In this document: positions 10,510 through 21,755 of the stretch, one piece after another
Layout: every line of letters starts with the position of its first letter
How positions within the stretch are numbered: the stretch's first letter is position 1
NCBI GenBank assembly: GCA_028551475.1
Contig: CM052360.1
Span: 13,442,501 to 13,506,500 of the forward strand
Reading direction: 5' to 3'
DNA length: 64,000 bases
DNA from: Casuarina equisetifolia
Lineage: Eukaryota; Streptophyta; Magnoliopsida; Fagales; Casuarinaceae
Program-made: the position numbers and the translations under genes
Notes under the pieces: model-generated
The model's input: the letters and a program-made list of their open reading frames with translations, nothing else
Database searches by the model: none
What the model was told of the DNA's origin: nothing

Positions 10510-11840
10510 TGATATATTCTAACCTATTGTGAAAATGTTCTCAATTTGAGTGGTTTTGGGATTGGTTGCTAGTTTTGAACTTGAAATTGAGCAAATGGAC
10601 CTAAAAACTGCTTTCCTTTATGGTGACTTAAATGAAGAAATTTATATAGAATAACCAGAGGGTTTTAATTAAAAAGGTAAAGAGAACTATGTTTATAAGC
10701 TAAAGAAAAGTTTGTATGGCTTAAAACAAGCATTGAGATAATGGTTCAAAAATTTAAGTCTTTTATGGTGGAACAAGCCTATAAGAAGATAAATTTTAAT
10801 CATTGTGTGTTTGTGCAAAAGTTCTCAGATCATAATTTTATCATTATACTACTTTATATAAATGACATGTTTATAGTTAGTAAGAATATTGCAAGAATTG
10901 AAAAGTTGAAGTAGGAGATAAGTAAGTCATTTTCATGAAAGACTTAGGCCTATTGAAACAAATTCTTAGTATGAGAGTTAGTCGTAATAAAAAAGCCAAG
11001 AAATTGTAGTTGTCTCAAGAAAAGTACATCAAGAAAGTGCTTCAAAAGATAAAGCTAAAGTGGTGAACACACCTTCTTGTTATACACTTTAAGCTTAGTA
11101 AGAAACAATGTTTTGCAAATGAAGAAGAGGTAAAAGATATGAAAAAAGTTTCTTATGCTTCTATTGTTGGATTTCTAATGTATGCAATGATTTATACAAG
11201 ACTAGATATAGCTCATGTAGTTGGAGTAGTTAGTATATTCACTTCCAATCCTAGAAGAGAACATTAGAATGTAGTGAAGTGGATTCTAAGGTATTTTCAA
11301 AACACTTCTAGTTTGAAACTTTTATTTGGAAGTGAAAAGCCTATTCTTGTTGGATATACAGATTCTAACATGGCAAGAGATATTGATATTAAATGATCTA
11401 ATTTAGGCTATTTGATTAAATTTTCAGGGAGAGCTATAACATGGCAATCAAGATTACAAAAATGTATCGTTTTTCTTTTTTATCGACAACAAAAGCATGT
11501 AAAGAGTTGCTTTGGATGAAAAAATTCACAAAAAAATTTGGTTTTATGCAAGAAAAGTATGTGTTATTCTATGATAGCCAAAGTGCTATATGTTTTGCTA
11601 AGAATTCTACTTTTCATCTAAGATCAAGCACATTAATGTAAGGTATTAATAGATACAAGATATCATGGAAACTAAAGAAGTTGAGCTTGAGAAAGTACAT
11701 ACTAATGATAATGGTTCTAATATGATGACAAAGGCACTTTGGTAAACAAATTTGAGTTTTGTTAACATGTAGCTGACTTGGATTTTGCTTAAGAAATTAA
11801 CATATGGAAATCTCTCTCATTTGGTCTAGAGGGGGAGAAT
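10510..11840 (+). pseudogene. Copia-0 pol remnant (RT and RNase H) with polypurine tract
   Basis: Translation across frames gives Ty1/Copia RT blocks: MDLKTAFLYGDLNEEIYIE, then YKLKKSLYGLKQA, then LLYINDM where the active-site motif normally reads YVDDM (first Asp replaced by Asn). RNase H-like sequence follows (GYTDSNMARDI, ITWQSRLQK, then FYDSQSAICFAKN at 11566-11604). Many in-frame stops occur. The purine run AGAGGGGGAGAAT at 11828-11840 is the polypurine tract before the 3' LTR. Protease, integrase and the RT start are missing, apparently lost at the 10509 junction. Confidence 0.85.
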
Positions 11841-12706
11841 TGTTAGGTTGATCTAGCCCATATTCAAGATTTATTATTGGATTCTATTAAGGTAATGTTG
11901 TCTTAAGGGTTTAAAAGGAAAAAAAAAAAAAGAGAAATTGGGTGTGGGTGTGGTGGTCAAAAGAAAAGAGAGAGAAAAGAAAAAGAGAAAAATTTCGTAA
12001 GAATTAAAAACCCTTGTGCAATAGTTGATCAAACACTTGATTAGGGTTGATTTGTGGTCTGATTGAGCTAATATTTTGCTAGTAGGTTTGGAATTAGGTT
12101 TTCTTCATTATGAACGGTTGGATTGTCATTTGGATTTCTTTAAATAAGTAGATCTTGGTAAAGCATTTAGGTGATATTTTTTTTTAACTTTTCTTAGTTA
12201 AGTTATATTTACAAATTGTTCTTCATTATCAATTGGTTTTTCTATTGTTATTAAATCAAAAAATCTTTATCCTATTACTATTGTTAAGACTTGATTGGAT
12301 TAGTACTCTATATCTTGGATAAGATTTTTGATTAACAATGTCCTTTACAAATTATATATTTTTTGGGGATTTGTTTTTCTAACAAGATTAAGACAACCTT
12401 TGATTGTAACCATAGAATTTTGTATTTTTTTTAGGAGGAATTGGAAGGATTATGAAAACATTTTCCCTTAATTAATGTGTAAAGTGTACTTCAATTGGTT
12501 GGATTGAAGAAAAAAGAGGGTGGACATAAGTATGAGCACTGAACTACCATAGTAAATCTTGTGTTTGCACTTGTTGTCCATTATTGTTTATATTTGTTGT
12601 TTATATTGCTACTTAGTATGGTGTTTGAAGAAACTGAATTACTAGACTAAGTTGAACAATTGATTCAACCCCCTCTTCTTGGTTGGCCATTATACTTAAA
12701 ATAACA
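11841..12706 (+). repeat. Copia-0 3' LTR
   Basis: It begins TGTTAGGTTGATC directly after the polypurine tract and ends near AAAATAACA, about 866 bp. The first 450 bp matches the 5' remnant at 1494-1930. The 3' part holds CAACCCCCTCTTCTTGGTTG, the motif found at the end of many plant Copia LTRs. The exact end is uncertain and no clear TSD with 1489-1493 was found. Confidence 0.75.
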
Positions 12707-13607
12707 AAGGTTCTAGGAGATGGGATCTTTTATGCAATCCCATTGGAGGGCTAGAAGACAACATATGCTAATTAGGATAGAATTCGTCAATTCATATCCA
12801 CCATGTTAGACAGTAAAGAAGTTCTTGATATTTACTGCTATACTAGTGGCTTGGCTATAAATGTGGCATGGGGGGGTGGGGGGCGCTATAAGTTTTATGG
12901 GTATTGTAATGTGTTACTTAGATGGTTGTTTTTGCATGCCATTCAAAGAAAAGGGGAAATGTAGGAATTAACAAGAACTGAAATTCACTGCCTATGCCGG
13001 CTTAGGGGTCCACCTATTGGAATGGTTACTGGTGTCCTTGGTACAGCTGTAACTAGTTATATTTTGCACCGAGCTCCTTGGAATGATGTGCTTCAGGGGG
13101 TCCTTGAGTTGCACATAATTGGCACTTTAGTCTGGAATTTATTGTCAACGAAGACAGAGTACCTTTGTGGACTACCCTTAGCGTTGAGGGCTAGAATGCG
13201 ACAAAAAGTGGTTCGCGCTACATCAACCTATTTTTAGACCTTGCAGACAAGGTCTTTTCAAACAGGGAATGAATGTTACGTGTTGCTCCCACGTAACCAT
13301 CTGACGAGCCATGGTGGGACCATTAATGGTGGAGTTACAATGGAATTGCGGATGAGGAAGAGTGTGCAGATAGCAGAGGTTACTAGTTGGCAAAGGTCCT
13401 CAACTTACTTAAAATGGAGTTTTGGGTATTTGGGAAGACGTTCTATCCTATTAACACGTCAGTTGAAGAAGGGGCTAAAGGGAAGCAAACTTTGCAGAAA
13501 ATGAGAGAAACTCTAAAGTTGTGACCGTGGGAAATATCAAGAAAAATGATGGGGAGCATTCCTTAAGCTTAACCTTGAGGACAAGGTTATTTTTAAGGGG
13601 GAAGGTA
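12707..13607 (+). pseudogene. Gypsy-0 3' internal region
   Basis: No recognised domain is present. Two adjoining open frames (13022-13237 and 13241-13504) run to the end of the internal region. The final residues before the purine tract read LEDKVIFKGEG, which resembles the tail of Gypsy polyproteins. The tract AAGGGGGAAGG (13595-13605) precedes the 3' LTR. A G-rich run sits at 12870-12884. Confidence 0.5.
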
Positions 13608-13924
13608 TGCAGTAGTCCATGCCGTTGTTATGAGTACTTACTAGCCCGTTATTGTTAATTTTGTTGCTTTTATTTTGTTGTTATAAGTGGGGGTTAAAGG
13701 AAGTTGTTGGGAGGTCTTTAAAAGGGGAACCGGGCCTTGGTTTTGGAAAAGTTTAGTTTTTATAGAAAGACTTGTTATCTTGGAGGTTTAGGTTTCCCTT
13801 AAATGAAACCTTGTTCTTGAATTGATGAAGGAGGTTGGATTTCCCTCTTTTGAAATCCAAAATTGCTCCCGTAATGAGCTTAAACCATTTGAAGTTTTTT
13901 TTTATGAAAATCAGGACCGCTGCA
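13608..13924 (+). repeat. Gypsy-0 3' LTR
   Basis: It begins TGCAGTAGTCC and ends GACCGCTGCA, matching 973-1288 throughout. TSD TATAC follows at 13925. Confidence 0.88.
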
Positions 13925-13925
13925 T

Positions 13926-14037
13926 ATACATACAGATATGTTATCTATGAAGGATACATACAAATATATTATCTATGAAGGACACATACAAATATATTAT
14001 CTATGAAGGACACATACAAATATATTATCTATGAAGG
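13926..14037. repeat. 28-bp tandem repeat, four copies
   Basis: The block CTATGAAGG recurs at 13945, 13973, 14001 and 14029, an exact 28-bp period with the unit containing ATACAAATATATTAT. The first copy starts at the Gypsy-0 target-site duplication. Confidence 0.92.
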
Positions 14038-14937
14038 ATAGTATTGAATTTTAATTTTCCTTTTCAAATTCATATGAAGACTAATTCGTGAGTTAATAAG
14101 TGCCCTTTAAAATGCTATGGATCGTAACTTTTTTTTTCATATATAAAAAAATAAAGTCAATTAAAAAAAATGAGGAGTATCCGGGACTATCTCTAACATC
14201 AACATATGAACATAAAAACCATCTTTAACTTGAATTTTATTAAAACTAGTTTGTATGATTCATTATTAATTTTAAATAACATTTTAGAAGTCAATCTTAT
14301 ACTAAAAAAAATCAAATTTTAATTGAGTATTCTTATGAAAATCTAAGAGATCTTCAATTATTTTCTTAACAGGAGTGCTTTGTTTTATTTTCTGAATTTA
14401 ATAATTAATTTCTTTTCAAGAAATAAGATATACATTTGTGATTAACAATATCTTTGAAGATGAAAGGTACATTGTATTTTAAAATAATAACAAATATGAC
14501 TATGGTTCACCATGATGATAGTGAAATTTCCAACTGATGACCAGAAGTGCCGTCTTGGTCATCTCTCCAATAATTGACTCCATTGCACTTCAAAATCATT
14601 AGCCAAAAATACCTCTCCGCCTATTGCGGCTCAACATCATGAAGAAGTCCTGCTGGGGTGGCTTTCAACACGCACCACGTTCTAACATGTCAGACTTTAT
14701 TTACAAATAAAATAATAAAAAATGAATAAAATGAAGCGCCCCAATGGATATGGCGTGTACAAACCATCATTTGATTCAATTACATATGTTTTTCATTGGT
14801 ATCTTGAAAAATAAGTTGATAAGTGCCTAAATTGGTTGGAAATAGGTGTTGCTAGAGACCTTTAATCTCGAATTTGACATTCAAGGATGCATGAGTTAAA
14901 AATAAAAAATAAAAAAGTTAGTAGCTAACTATCAATA
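14038..14937. other. AT-rich intergenic DNA
   Basis: No open frame, RNA gene or repeat boundary is recognised. A short stretch 14520-14700 is less AT-rich but has no coding pattern. Confidence 0.5.
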
Positions 14938-15627
14938 TGATGTGGATGCACTTAAGGTTAAGTATTACCAGTGCCCACATTAAGAAATTAAGAGTCCACA
15001 CCAAGATCCAATAAGTCCAAGTAGCCTAAGGCTTAAGAGCATCTCACAAATATTCCCTAGAATTTCTATGGTTTTCTTTATTAATGTTAGAGGTTTCCTA
15101 AATAGTCATTGAGTCCTTAATTTTTGAAAGTTTTTTTTTATTGTTTGAGATTATTTTCTTGTGTTTGTTTGTCCTTAATGTCTAAGTTCTTGATTTGTTT
15201 AGGATTTCTATACTTGTTAGATTCCTAATTTGTCTAAGATTCCTTTATTGGTCAGAATCATGATTTGTTTGGACTTTCTTAATTTTAGGCCTATTTAAAG
15301 GAAACATTATTTTAGTTGTAAATAGACTTGTTTTTTTCCTATAAAATAGAAAACCCTAAGCTGTATGATTCAACTTTTGTATCATTAATTTAATTTTTGC
15401 ATTAGTAGTAGAGCACCTTCTTGACTAGTAGCATTGTCTTTACATCTTGAAGTAGTTACTTGGCAATTACCTTCTGTTCAATTTTTTCTTATTTCTTTTT
15501 TTTTTCCTTCCTCTTATCCATTTACTCACATACTTTCTCACAAAAAACTCCAAAAACACTAAAAATACGATTTTTACATATTACGTTTAATCTGAACTCA
15601 CTCAAACCTGCCACCGAATTTGCATCA
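14938..15627 (+). mobile_element. Solo LTR of the Gypsy-1 family
   Basis: It starts TGATGTGGATG and ends TTTGCATCA, with a perfect CAATA duplication at 14933-14937 and 15628-15632. It aligns in opposite orientation with the Gypsy-1 LTRs (for example GAACTCACTCAAACCTGCC against their GGGCTTGAGCGAACTC). No internal domains are present, so it is a 690-bp solo LTR. The short open frame at 15460-15714 is LTR sequence. Confidence 0.92.
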
Positions 15628-17460
15628 CAATATGTCAATAAGTTGCACTTTCTCCACCCGAGATGTACTCCTATGGTTCTCTTTTATTATGAATTTAATA
15701 CGTTAACGTTATAATAAGGTTGCTTGACCCCAAATCTTGCTTGTTAGTGGGCATACTTAAAGAGCAAGTCTTACAATGAAGATATTATTCCACCAGTATT
15801 TGCATTGGAGCTCCAGCAACGCAAATGTTGTGAAATTACAGGTCTATATAAAGAAGCCTTTTAACTCAATCATATTAGTAATTAACTGGAAAATGTTGTG
15901 AACATTACACCAAATTAGCAAAGCTTTGAAAGGCGATGAACCAACTTTTATAGTTTATAATGAAGGAAATGCATGTTAGGGAATTCGATAAGAGCATTTA
16001 CTGGCTTTAAATATGAAAAAGGTACATGGAATATCTAGAGCCCTTTCTTGCTTAGCCGTTGCCTAAATTTTCTTCAATAGTACCCCATTTGAGGACGCAC
16101 AATGTACACTTGCATCAACAACCTACAAGGTCCTTGATGTCAAGTGTATATTTGCCTTTAAACCTTTGTATTCTTTGACCCTTTAATTGCTTGGGAAAAA
16201 ATTTAACTGCCCCACAAGAGCATTTGGCTCAATTGAGAATATTATCTGGGATTTCTTAATTTATTTTCTTAATTTCCATTAAATGCGTGCATAGGTTTGT
16301 GTATTAAAAAAGAAAAAGAAAAACTACCGAGGAAATCCTTGTAGTAGTGATGTTATTTACTTAATCACAAAACGGATGGAACAGATTGTGTATTAACAGC
16401 GTACACATCAACAGTAACACGGGGGAATTGTCCACATCTGTAAAGCTCAAACCTGGTTTATCTTAAGGAAACAAAGAAACTTATATTTCTATGTTCTTTT
16501 CCTTTCTCTCTTTTTCTTTATCTTACTTCCGTGTTTAAACTTGTCATGTGATTATGCTTTTGGAAGATGACCAATAACAAGTAACCTTTCAGGTCAGGGG
16601 TCGCTTACAGCTGGCCTAAAATGCATGATATAGTTCAACGAATTGTGGGGATTGGTTTGGTCAGTGGGTTTGAAACACGCTTATCCCTCCAAACTGTTCG
16701 GTTTTGTTTTAAAAAGCTTCTCCTAATAGGACTTTTCTTGCGGCAAACAGTTGAACGAGAAGGATGAAGTTGCGATCGTGGCTTGATATGATAACATTTT
16801 GAAGGAGTCGCTGCATGAAAGTTCTTGCAGATCTGTCACTGTCATGGACCCAGTTTGGGATAATAGGTTGTGCACACAACACCACCACGTTGGTGCGTAC
16901 TAGTCTAACTCCAAAATGCGTCAACGGGAAGCTTGGAACCCCTTGGATCCGCCAACAATATCATCAATTGAGAGAGATTCCAGAGCTCAGAATTTCACAT
17001 GAAACGTATACTTTGACGATCAAAGAGATAATGAGATGCTCTACCCGTTTAGGTGGTTTGCTTATTTGAATACTTCAGACGCTCATGGTAGAAGATTCAA
17101 ACTCTGCGTTAAATTAGACTAAGTAGATGGAAGTGATCTAGCAGGGGAATTATTCAAAAAAGCTGTTGAATTATGACTGGTTGGAAAGAGCAAAGCTAGG
17201 GTTTGTAAAGCAAAGTTGAGTGCGGCATTCACGCGGGCAGCCTACAGCGGACGCCACGGCCAAATTTGTTCTCACTTTCACTACCAACTTGAAATTGTTA
17301 TTTATGAGAAAATAAAGGTCGAAATTGATTGTTGGTCATCTCCTTTTTGGTAAAACCACCAAGAAAATCTTGTCACGAAATTCATGTATGAATTTAAAGC
17401 ATATTTTCCATCAAACCATCTAAGTTTTTTTACTTTTTCTTAAAAAGTTCTTTAAGAAAG

Positions 17461-17735
17461 ATAGTAATATTCATTATTTTATAAATAACTTCACATACCC
17501 ATATTTAACAATGTGAGATAGCTATCATACACGGCTTACTATGATGAATAATTATTAAATTATTAGTCTTACCAATAAAAGTAATAAGAAAGAAGTTTAA
17601 ACTCTAATGCCATCTTAAAATGTCAATTATTCAATTAAAAGTCAATTAAAATATTTATAGTGTTCATTATTTTATAAATAACTCTACAAACCTATGCCTT
17701 AACAATATGAGTCAGATACCATACATTGTAGCACT
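17461..17735. repeat. Diverged direct repeat, about 190-bp spacing
   Basis: TTCATTATTTTATAAATAACT occurs near 17472 and again near 17662, each followed by a similar CATA/CTATG-AACAATRTGAG-ATACCATACA pattern. It may be an old mobile-element remnant. Confidence 0.6.
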
Positions 17736-18395
17736 TCAATTGATAAACATAATCTCTATTTTCTTTCCTCCTCTTAAAGCAAGTAATATAATTAATTCAT
17801 CCATCAAACTTAGGTGACAGGCTCAATGACCTTTTCAACTTATATGGGTAGGCGCGCGCCATAATTCAGCAAGAAACCACGAACTCGGTGTGTAATTCGG
17901 TGAATAAAAAAAAAATCCACATTTGTGTCTTTGTCATTTGAAGAAAATAGAGGGAGACGTTTTAAGTCTCCACGAAATGATAGCCTCCGTAAGGAAGCAG
18001 CAAAGAGGGCAATGTAGACCGGGGGCGGCGTCTTAGGTCCGAACCTAACGTGGCCAGGACTCTGCGCGCTGTGTGGCAAGGTCAAAGTTCGCCAATGGTG
18101 CCCCATGCTGGTTTCCTACGACTCCTTCAATCCCATGCGCGGACTTGCCGGCACGAACGAGGGACAGCTTCCCTACATTCAAGTGTGCTGGATTGATATC
18201 ATATTCCGATTCCAATTACTTGGGTCATAATTGAAGAAAGGGATTATCTTTAGATTCTACAGAGAGTCCCAAATACATTCTCCGCAAGTATTTAGAAAAA
18301 CGAAGACTTTCTTGTTCTTCAAAGCTTAAACACAATAAAGAAACATCTATGATTGTGAAGAAGACGAAAGTGGCATCTTCCAACTGGCCTGGCTA

Positions 18396-18659
18396 TTGGA
18401 TGTAAACAAAACTGGTCAAGCAAGATCCACCACACCGTACATCATTGCCCACTTGGACGATTTGGTCATGGTCTTCATTTCAGTCGTTAATGCCTTCTGG
18501 TCCACCTTGTTTGAGGACGATTTCCCATGGTCTTCCCAACATTTTTACCTTTCTATCTTCAAAAGCAACAAGAATTCAAGACTGTTAACCAGAAAAACAA
18601 TGAAGAAGATGGAAACTTATTGGAAAGAAAGAGGTCCAGTGGTCATGTCCGTCCACTGA
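18396..18659 (+). CDS. Uncharacterised 87-codon open frame
   Basis: It runs from ATG to TGA with no recognised domain. Composition is plausible for protein (balanced, with a hydrophobic stretch LDDLVMVFISVVNAFWSTLF around residues 20-39, then a Lys-rich tail), but no neighbouring exon or homologue is recognised. It lies about 350 bp upstream of the probable DUF707 transcription start, so it could also be promoter DNA. I would not count it as a gene without transcript evidence. Confidence 0.2.
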   Translation: MDVNKTGQARSTTPYIIAHLDDLVMVFISVVNAFWSTLFEDDFPWSSQHFYLSIFKSNKNSRLLTRKTMKKMETYWKERGPVVMSVH

Positions 18660-18979
18660 TAGAAGCCAACAAAAAGAGCTCCAAAACTGCCCGAAAATGA
18701 AACCACATTTGAAAAAGGAGTGCATACCAAGCATGGGGTGGCCCGTGGGTCAACTTCACCAGCCATTTTCTAGTTCTTTTCTTTTGGGCGTTTTACCTTT
18801 TTTGCCCAAAATTTACAGAATTACTATTTGTTCTGCGAGCGTTTTTAGAAAAAAATAAATATTTGGCAGAGCGTTTCAGGCCCCAATATCATAAACCAAC
18901 CCATAAATGCAGATTAAACAACAAGGCATATTTTGGTAACAAAATGAATGTTGTTGGATAACAAAAACGAAGAAGAAGT

Positions 18980-18989
18980 CTATTTATTA
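18980..18989 (+). promoter_or_regulatory. Candidate TATA element of the DUF707 gene
   Basis: CTATTTATTA lies about 30 bp before a pyrimidine/CA-rich stretch that would start the 5' UTR. This is a weak match in AT-rich DNA. Confidence 0.3.
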
Positions 18990-19014
18990 TGGGTCTAAAT
19001 AGGTTGTGCTTTCA

Positions 19015-19382
19015 GTCCCATGAATTTCGCTACCCACAGAACACAACACAGACCTGAACCGAAGCCATCCGAGACTTCGGTTGGCGTAGCACGAGGGAGT
19101 AACCAAAACCTCCGAAAACTTGCTGTGTCTTTTTCCCTTCCCCTCTTGAAAGCTGCAAGGATCTCTTTCTGCTGAAGCTACAGACTACCTTTTTGTCTTT
19201 AAATCTTTTTGTTGGTGAATTCCTCGTTGATTCAACAACCTTTTCTCGCGGTTCTTTTACCTTTCACCATTAGAAGGTGATCACCCAGTGGCCAATATCA
19301 AAATTGTTTTTTCTCGTGATTCTCCCCCCCCAGACGGTTTACGGGGCCGGATCTTGTTCCGTTTATTGAGGTTGCTTTGCAG
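19015..19382 (+). other. Probable 5' UTR exon of the DUF707 gene
   Basis: The sequence becomes pyrimidine-rich and relatively GC-rich, typical of a plant leader, and includes an 8-C run near 19324. It ends in a good splice donor, GCAG/GTATAT at 19382/19383. The intron would run to the acceptor TGTGCCAG at 20748. The transcription start is estimated, not observed. Confidence 0.5.
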
Positions 19383-20748
19383 GTATATTTTTTTGTCTTC
19401 TATGTTTTTCTGCGTGATTTACTTCTCCATTTTGGTGTTCTGGTGAATTCATCTTGGAGTTCGATTCCCCGGTTTTGGGAGCTGGGGATGAAATACGAAA
19501 AAAAACAAAAAAAGAGAGGAAAAACACCACTCAGCTCAAGCAAATTCGAGTATGACTGTTTGTCTTTCATTGAAGTTTGCTCCTTTTTGTTTCTCAAAAT
19601 TTAGTATTTTACATTTCTTATTGTCGTGGCATCTGGTGGAGTTCGTCATTCTTCATGTTCTTCAAAATTATTATGGACGTGATGATCATTAATTTGATGT
19701 TGTTCTCTCAATTTGGGCAGGTTGATCCTAGTCGTATTAGGATTTAAGTTATTTGTTTTGAATTCGAATTGTAAAGGGCTTTTGGGCTCAGTTTCTATTT
19801 CTAAATTGGCTGTCCTAGTCCATGAGACAATTGATGCTTATGTGTTTGTTGAAGTCAATGGCGTACATGTTATCGAAAATTTTTTTGGTATAATGACTGG
19901 GAGTATTTAATTATTACAGTTGAGCTAACTTTGTGCTTGGTTTTTGCTTCCTGTCTTGCAATGTAGGCAAGCACAGTTGTTTTTCCAAGTCGTGAATCTC
20001 GGGAAATTGATTTCCTACTTATTAAGACTTTGTTACAAGTCAAAAGGCACACGGTTTCGTAATTTTGGGACATTGTTGAAGGTTTAAAAGGCATCGCTTG
20101 GTTTTGCGTTTGTTCCTGGGTTTTCTTCAAAAGGGGTGCATAGGGATCTTGGTTGGCAGAGCTACTTGTAGTGGGTAATGAGGGACAATCACATGGTTTC
20201 TTGCTCATGCTTTTATACATATGGGTGCTTGCTGCATTTGAGTTTGAGGAATGTCTACTTGTTGGGTTTGAGTGTAAAGTTTACTGTTGTCTGCATCTAA
20301 AAGTTGATCTGTTTTTGCGTGAGGCTGAGAATTACTATCGTCATATCTTGGTGGAGTTTTACAATCTACAGAATTAAGAAAGAATAGAATGCTGGATAGA
20401 TCTTAAGAGGAATAAAGAATTAGATGTTTTTATGTTTGTTCTTTTCTAGAGAGCGCCTGAGACAAAGAGCTTCTTATATGAGTTTTGCGAACTGTGGATC
20501 AAATTATGTTGGTAGCAACTATGAATTGCAATAAGAGCACTTATATGAGATTCCAATCTTCGAGATAGTATTGCATTTGGCAGCAGTTTTCCATCTAAAA
20601 AGTGTGTATATATGTTCCCAAATGCTGCATAATTAATACTCAGTTGAAATTCACTGTAGCTGTTCTTCTGTTGTGTCTATCAGAGAAAATGTTAATCTGC
20701 AAGTGTTATACTTAAACTTATCTTCCTGTTTATAAAATGTTGTGCCAG
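19383..20748 (+). other. Probable 5' UTR intron of the DUF707 gene
   Basis: This T-rich stretch lies between donor GTATAT and acceptor GTGCCAG and contains no supported coding sequence. Open frames at 19377-19604, 19713-19910 and 20153-20377 have no recognisable features. Long leader introns next to the start codon are common in plant genes. Confidence 0.5.
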
Positions 20749-20767
20749 GCATTAGGTCTCTTCCGTG

Positions 20768-20815
20768 ATGATCTCCATTGCCTGCAAGGAGGATTGGCAA
20801 CTTAAAGCTCAGTAG
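20768..20815 (+). promoter_or_regulatory. Upstream ORF in the DUF707 leader
   Basis: An ATG followed by 14 more codons and TAG lies in the leader exon (20749-20893), 78 bases before the main start codon. If the leader exon starts at 20749 as predicted, ribosomes meet this ATG first. Whether it affects translation cannot be judged from the sequence. Confidence 0.4.
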
Positions 20816-20893
20816 TCAGTGCAGATCAGCTTCAGAATTCCTCATTTCAGATTATTTTTTGGTGAACTTATATTCAGCAGATTGTAAATTAAA

Positions 20894-21724
20894 ATGGGCA
20901 TCCTTTCGCGCAGGTCCAGTATTTCTGAAGGCATATATCAGTAGAAGGAGTCTTTTAGAAATTTAACCATTTTATTAAATATGATAAAGACCTTTCTTGT
21001 ATGACATTTTAATATTGTGGGCTACAGCGCTGTTAGCAGAAAACCAAATGAGACCATGAGGCTTATAGTTACTACTTTTGTGGGAGTAGTTTTTGGGTTC
21101 TTGATTGGAGTATCCTTTCCAATGTTGTCATTAACTAAGGTACATGGTCTTTCATTTCCGCTTTTTATTTTATTTTATGTTTACTGTACATGGCTGTTAT
21201 TCTTCAGATTTTATTTAGCTAGATGATGAATTTTTTTTTTTGCTTTATAAATTTTGCAGCTGAACCTATCATCCAACTTTCTTCCTAGTGTTGACCTCTC
21301 ATACCTTAACCGTAAGGAATCAGTCGTTCAAGATGCTTTATCATCTATAGCTAGTCATAACAGAAGCTCAAATCAAGCACCGAATTTGAATAATACATCA
21401 CAGGTGGACCTTCTCTTCTACTAGCCTTATACTTGCTTTATTTGAAATTTCTGGATTCACTGGTTTTACATGGTTTACTCTTGATATCTAAAAGGTTAGC
21501 AGATATTTTTTGGAGCCAGATCTTTAGGTGCATTTAAGATTCTAGCACTTCTTTTCCTTTCTTGTAAACACTATTTTGGTTAGAGCAATCAGAATATTTT
21601 GGAAACACTATTTTGCCGCTCAGTGGAGCGTTCTGGGGGGGCTCCCAACCGAGAGCTCAGGGGTTTGAGACAACCCCACCCTGCCCCCGCCCCTGCCTAA
21701 CATGCGCGGCCCACCCCCCCCCCG

Positions 21725-21755
<31 letters not shown>

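Larger units (their letters stand above)
973..13924 (+). mobile_element. Gypsy-0: outermost LTR retrotransposon of the first nest
   Basis: Two matching LTRs of 316 and 317 bp (973-1288 and 13608-13924) begin TG and end GCTGCA. They are flanked by the perfect 5-bp duplication TATAC at 968-972 and 13925-13929. A primer-binding site follows the left LTR and a purine tract precedes the right one. Of its own internal DNA only about 205 bp (1289-1493) and 900 bp (12707-13607) remain visible; the middle is later insertions (Copia-0, Gypsy-1, LTR-D). No protease, reverse transcriptase or integrase of its own is seen, so it was either a non-autonomous element or has lost its core. The Ty3/Gypsy label is tentative and rests on LTR style and a 3' internal end resembling Gypsy polyprotein tails. 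Confidence 0.8.
15628..18979. other. Intergenic DNA upstream of the DUF707 gene
   Basis: No gene with a recognisable domain is seen. Weak signals are an open frame at 18396-18659 (+) described separately, a GC-richer tract 17840-18180 with the 10-bp palindrome GGCGCGCGCC at 17851-17860, and two diverged direct repeats at 17461-17735. Minus-strand frames at 16709-16924 and 17840-18106 have no support. Confidence 0.45.

Noticed and set aside
16709-18106. Several short frames on both strands upstream of the DUF707 gene
   Set aside because: No conserved motif, no splice context, and mutual overlap. Left as unclassified DNA.
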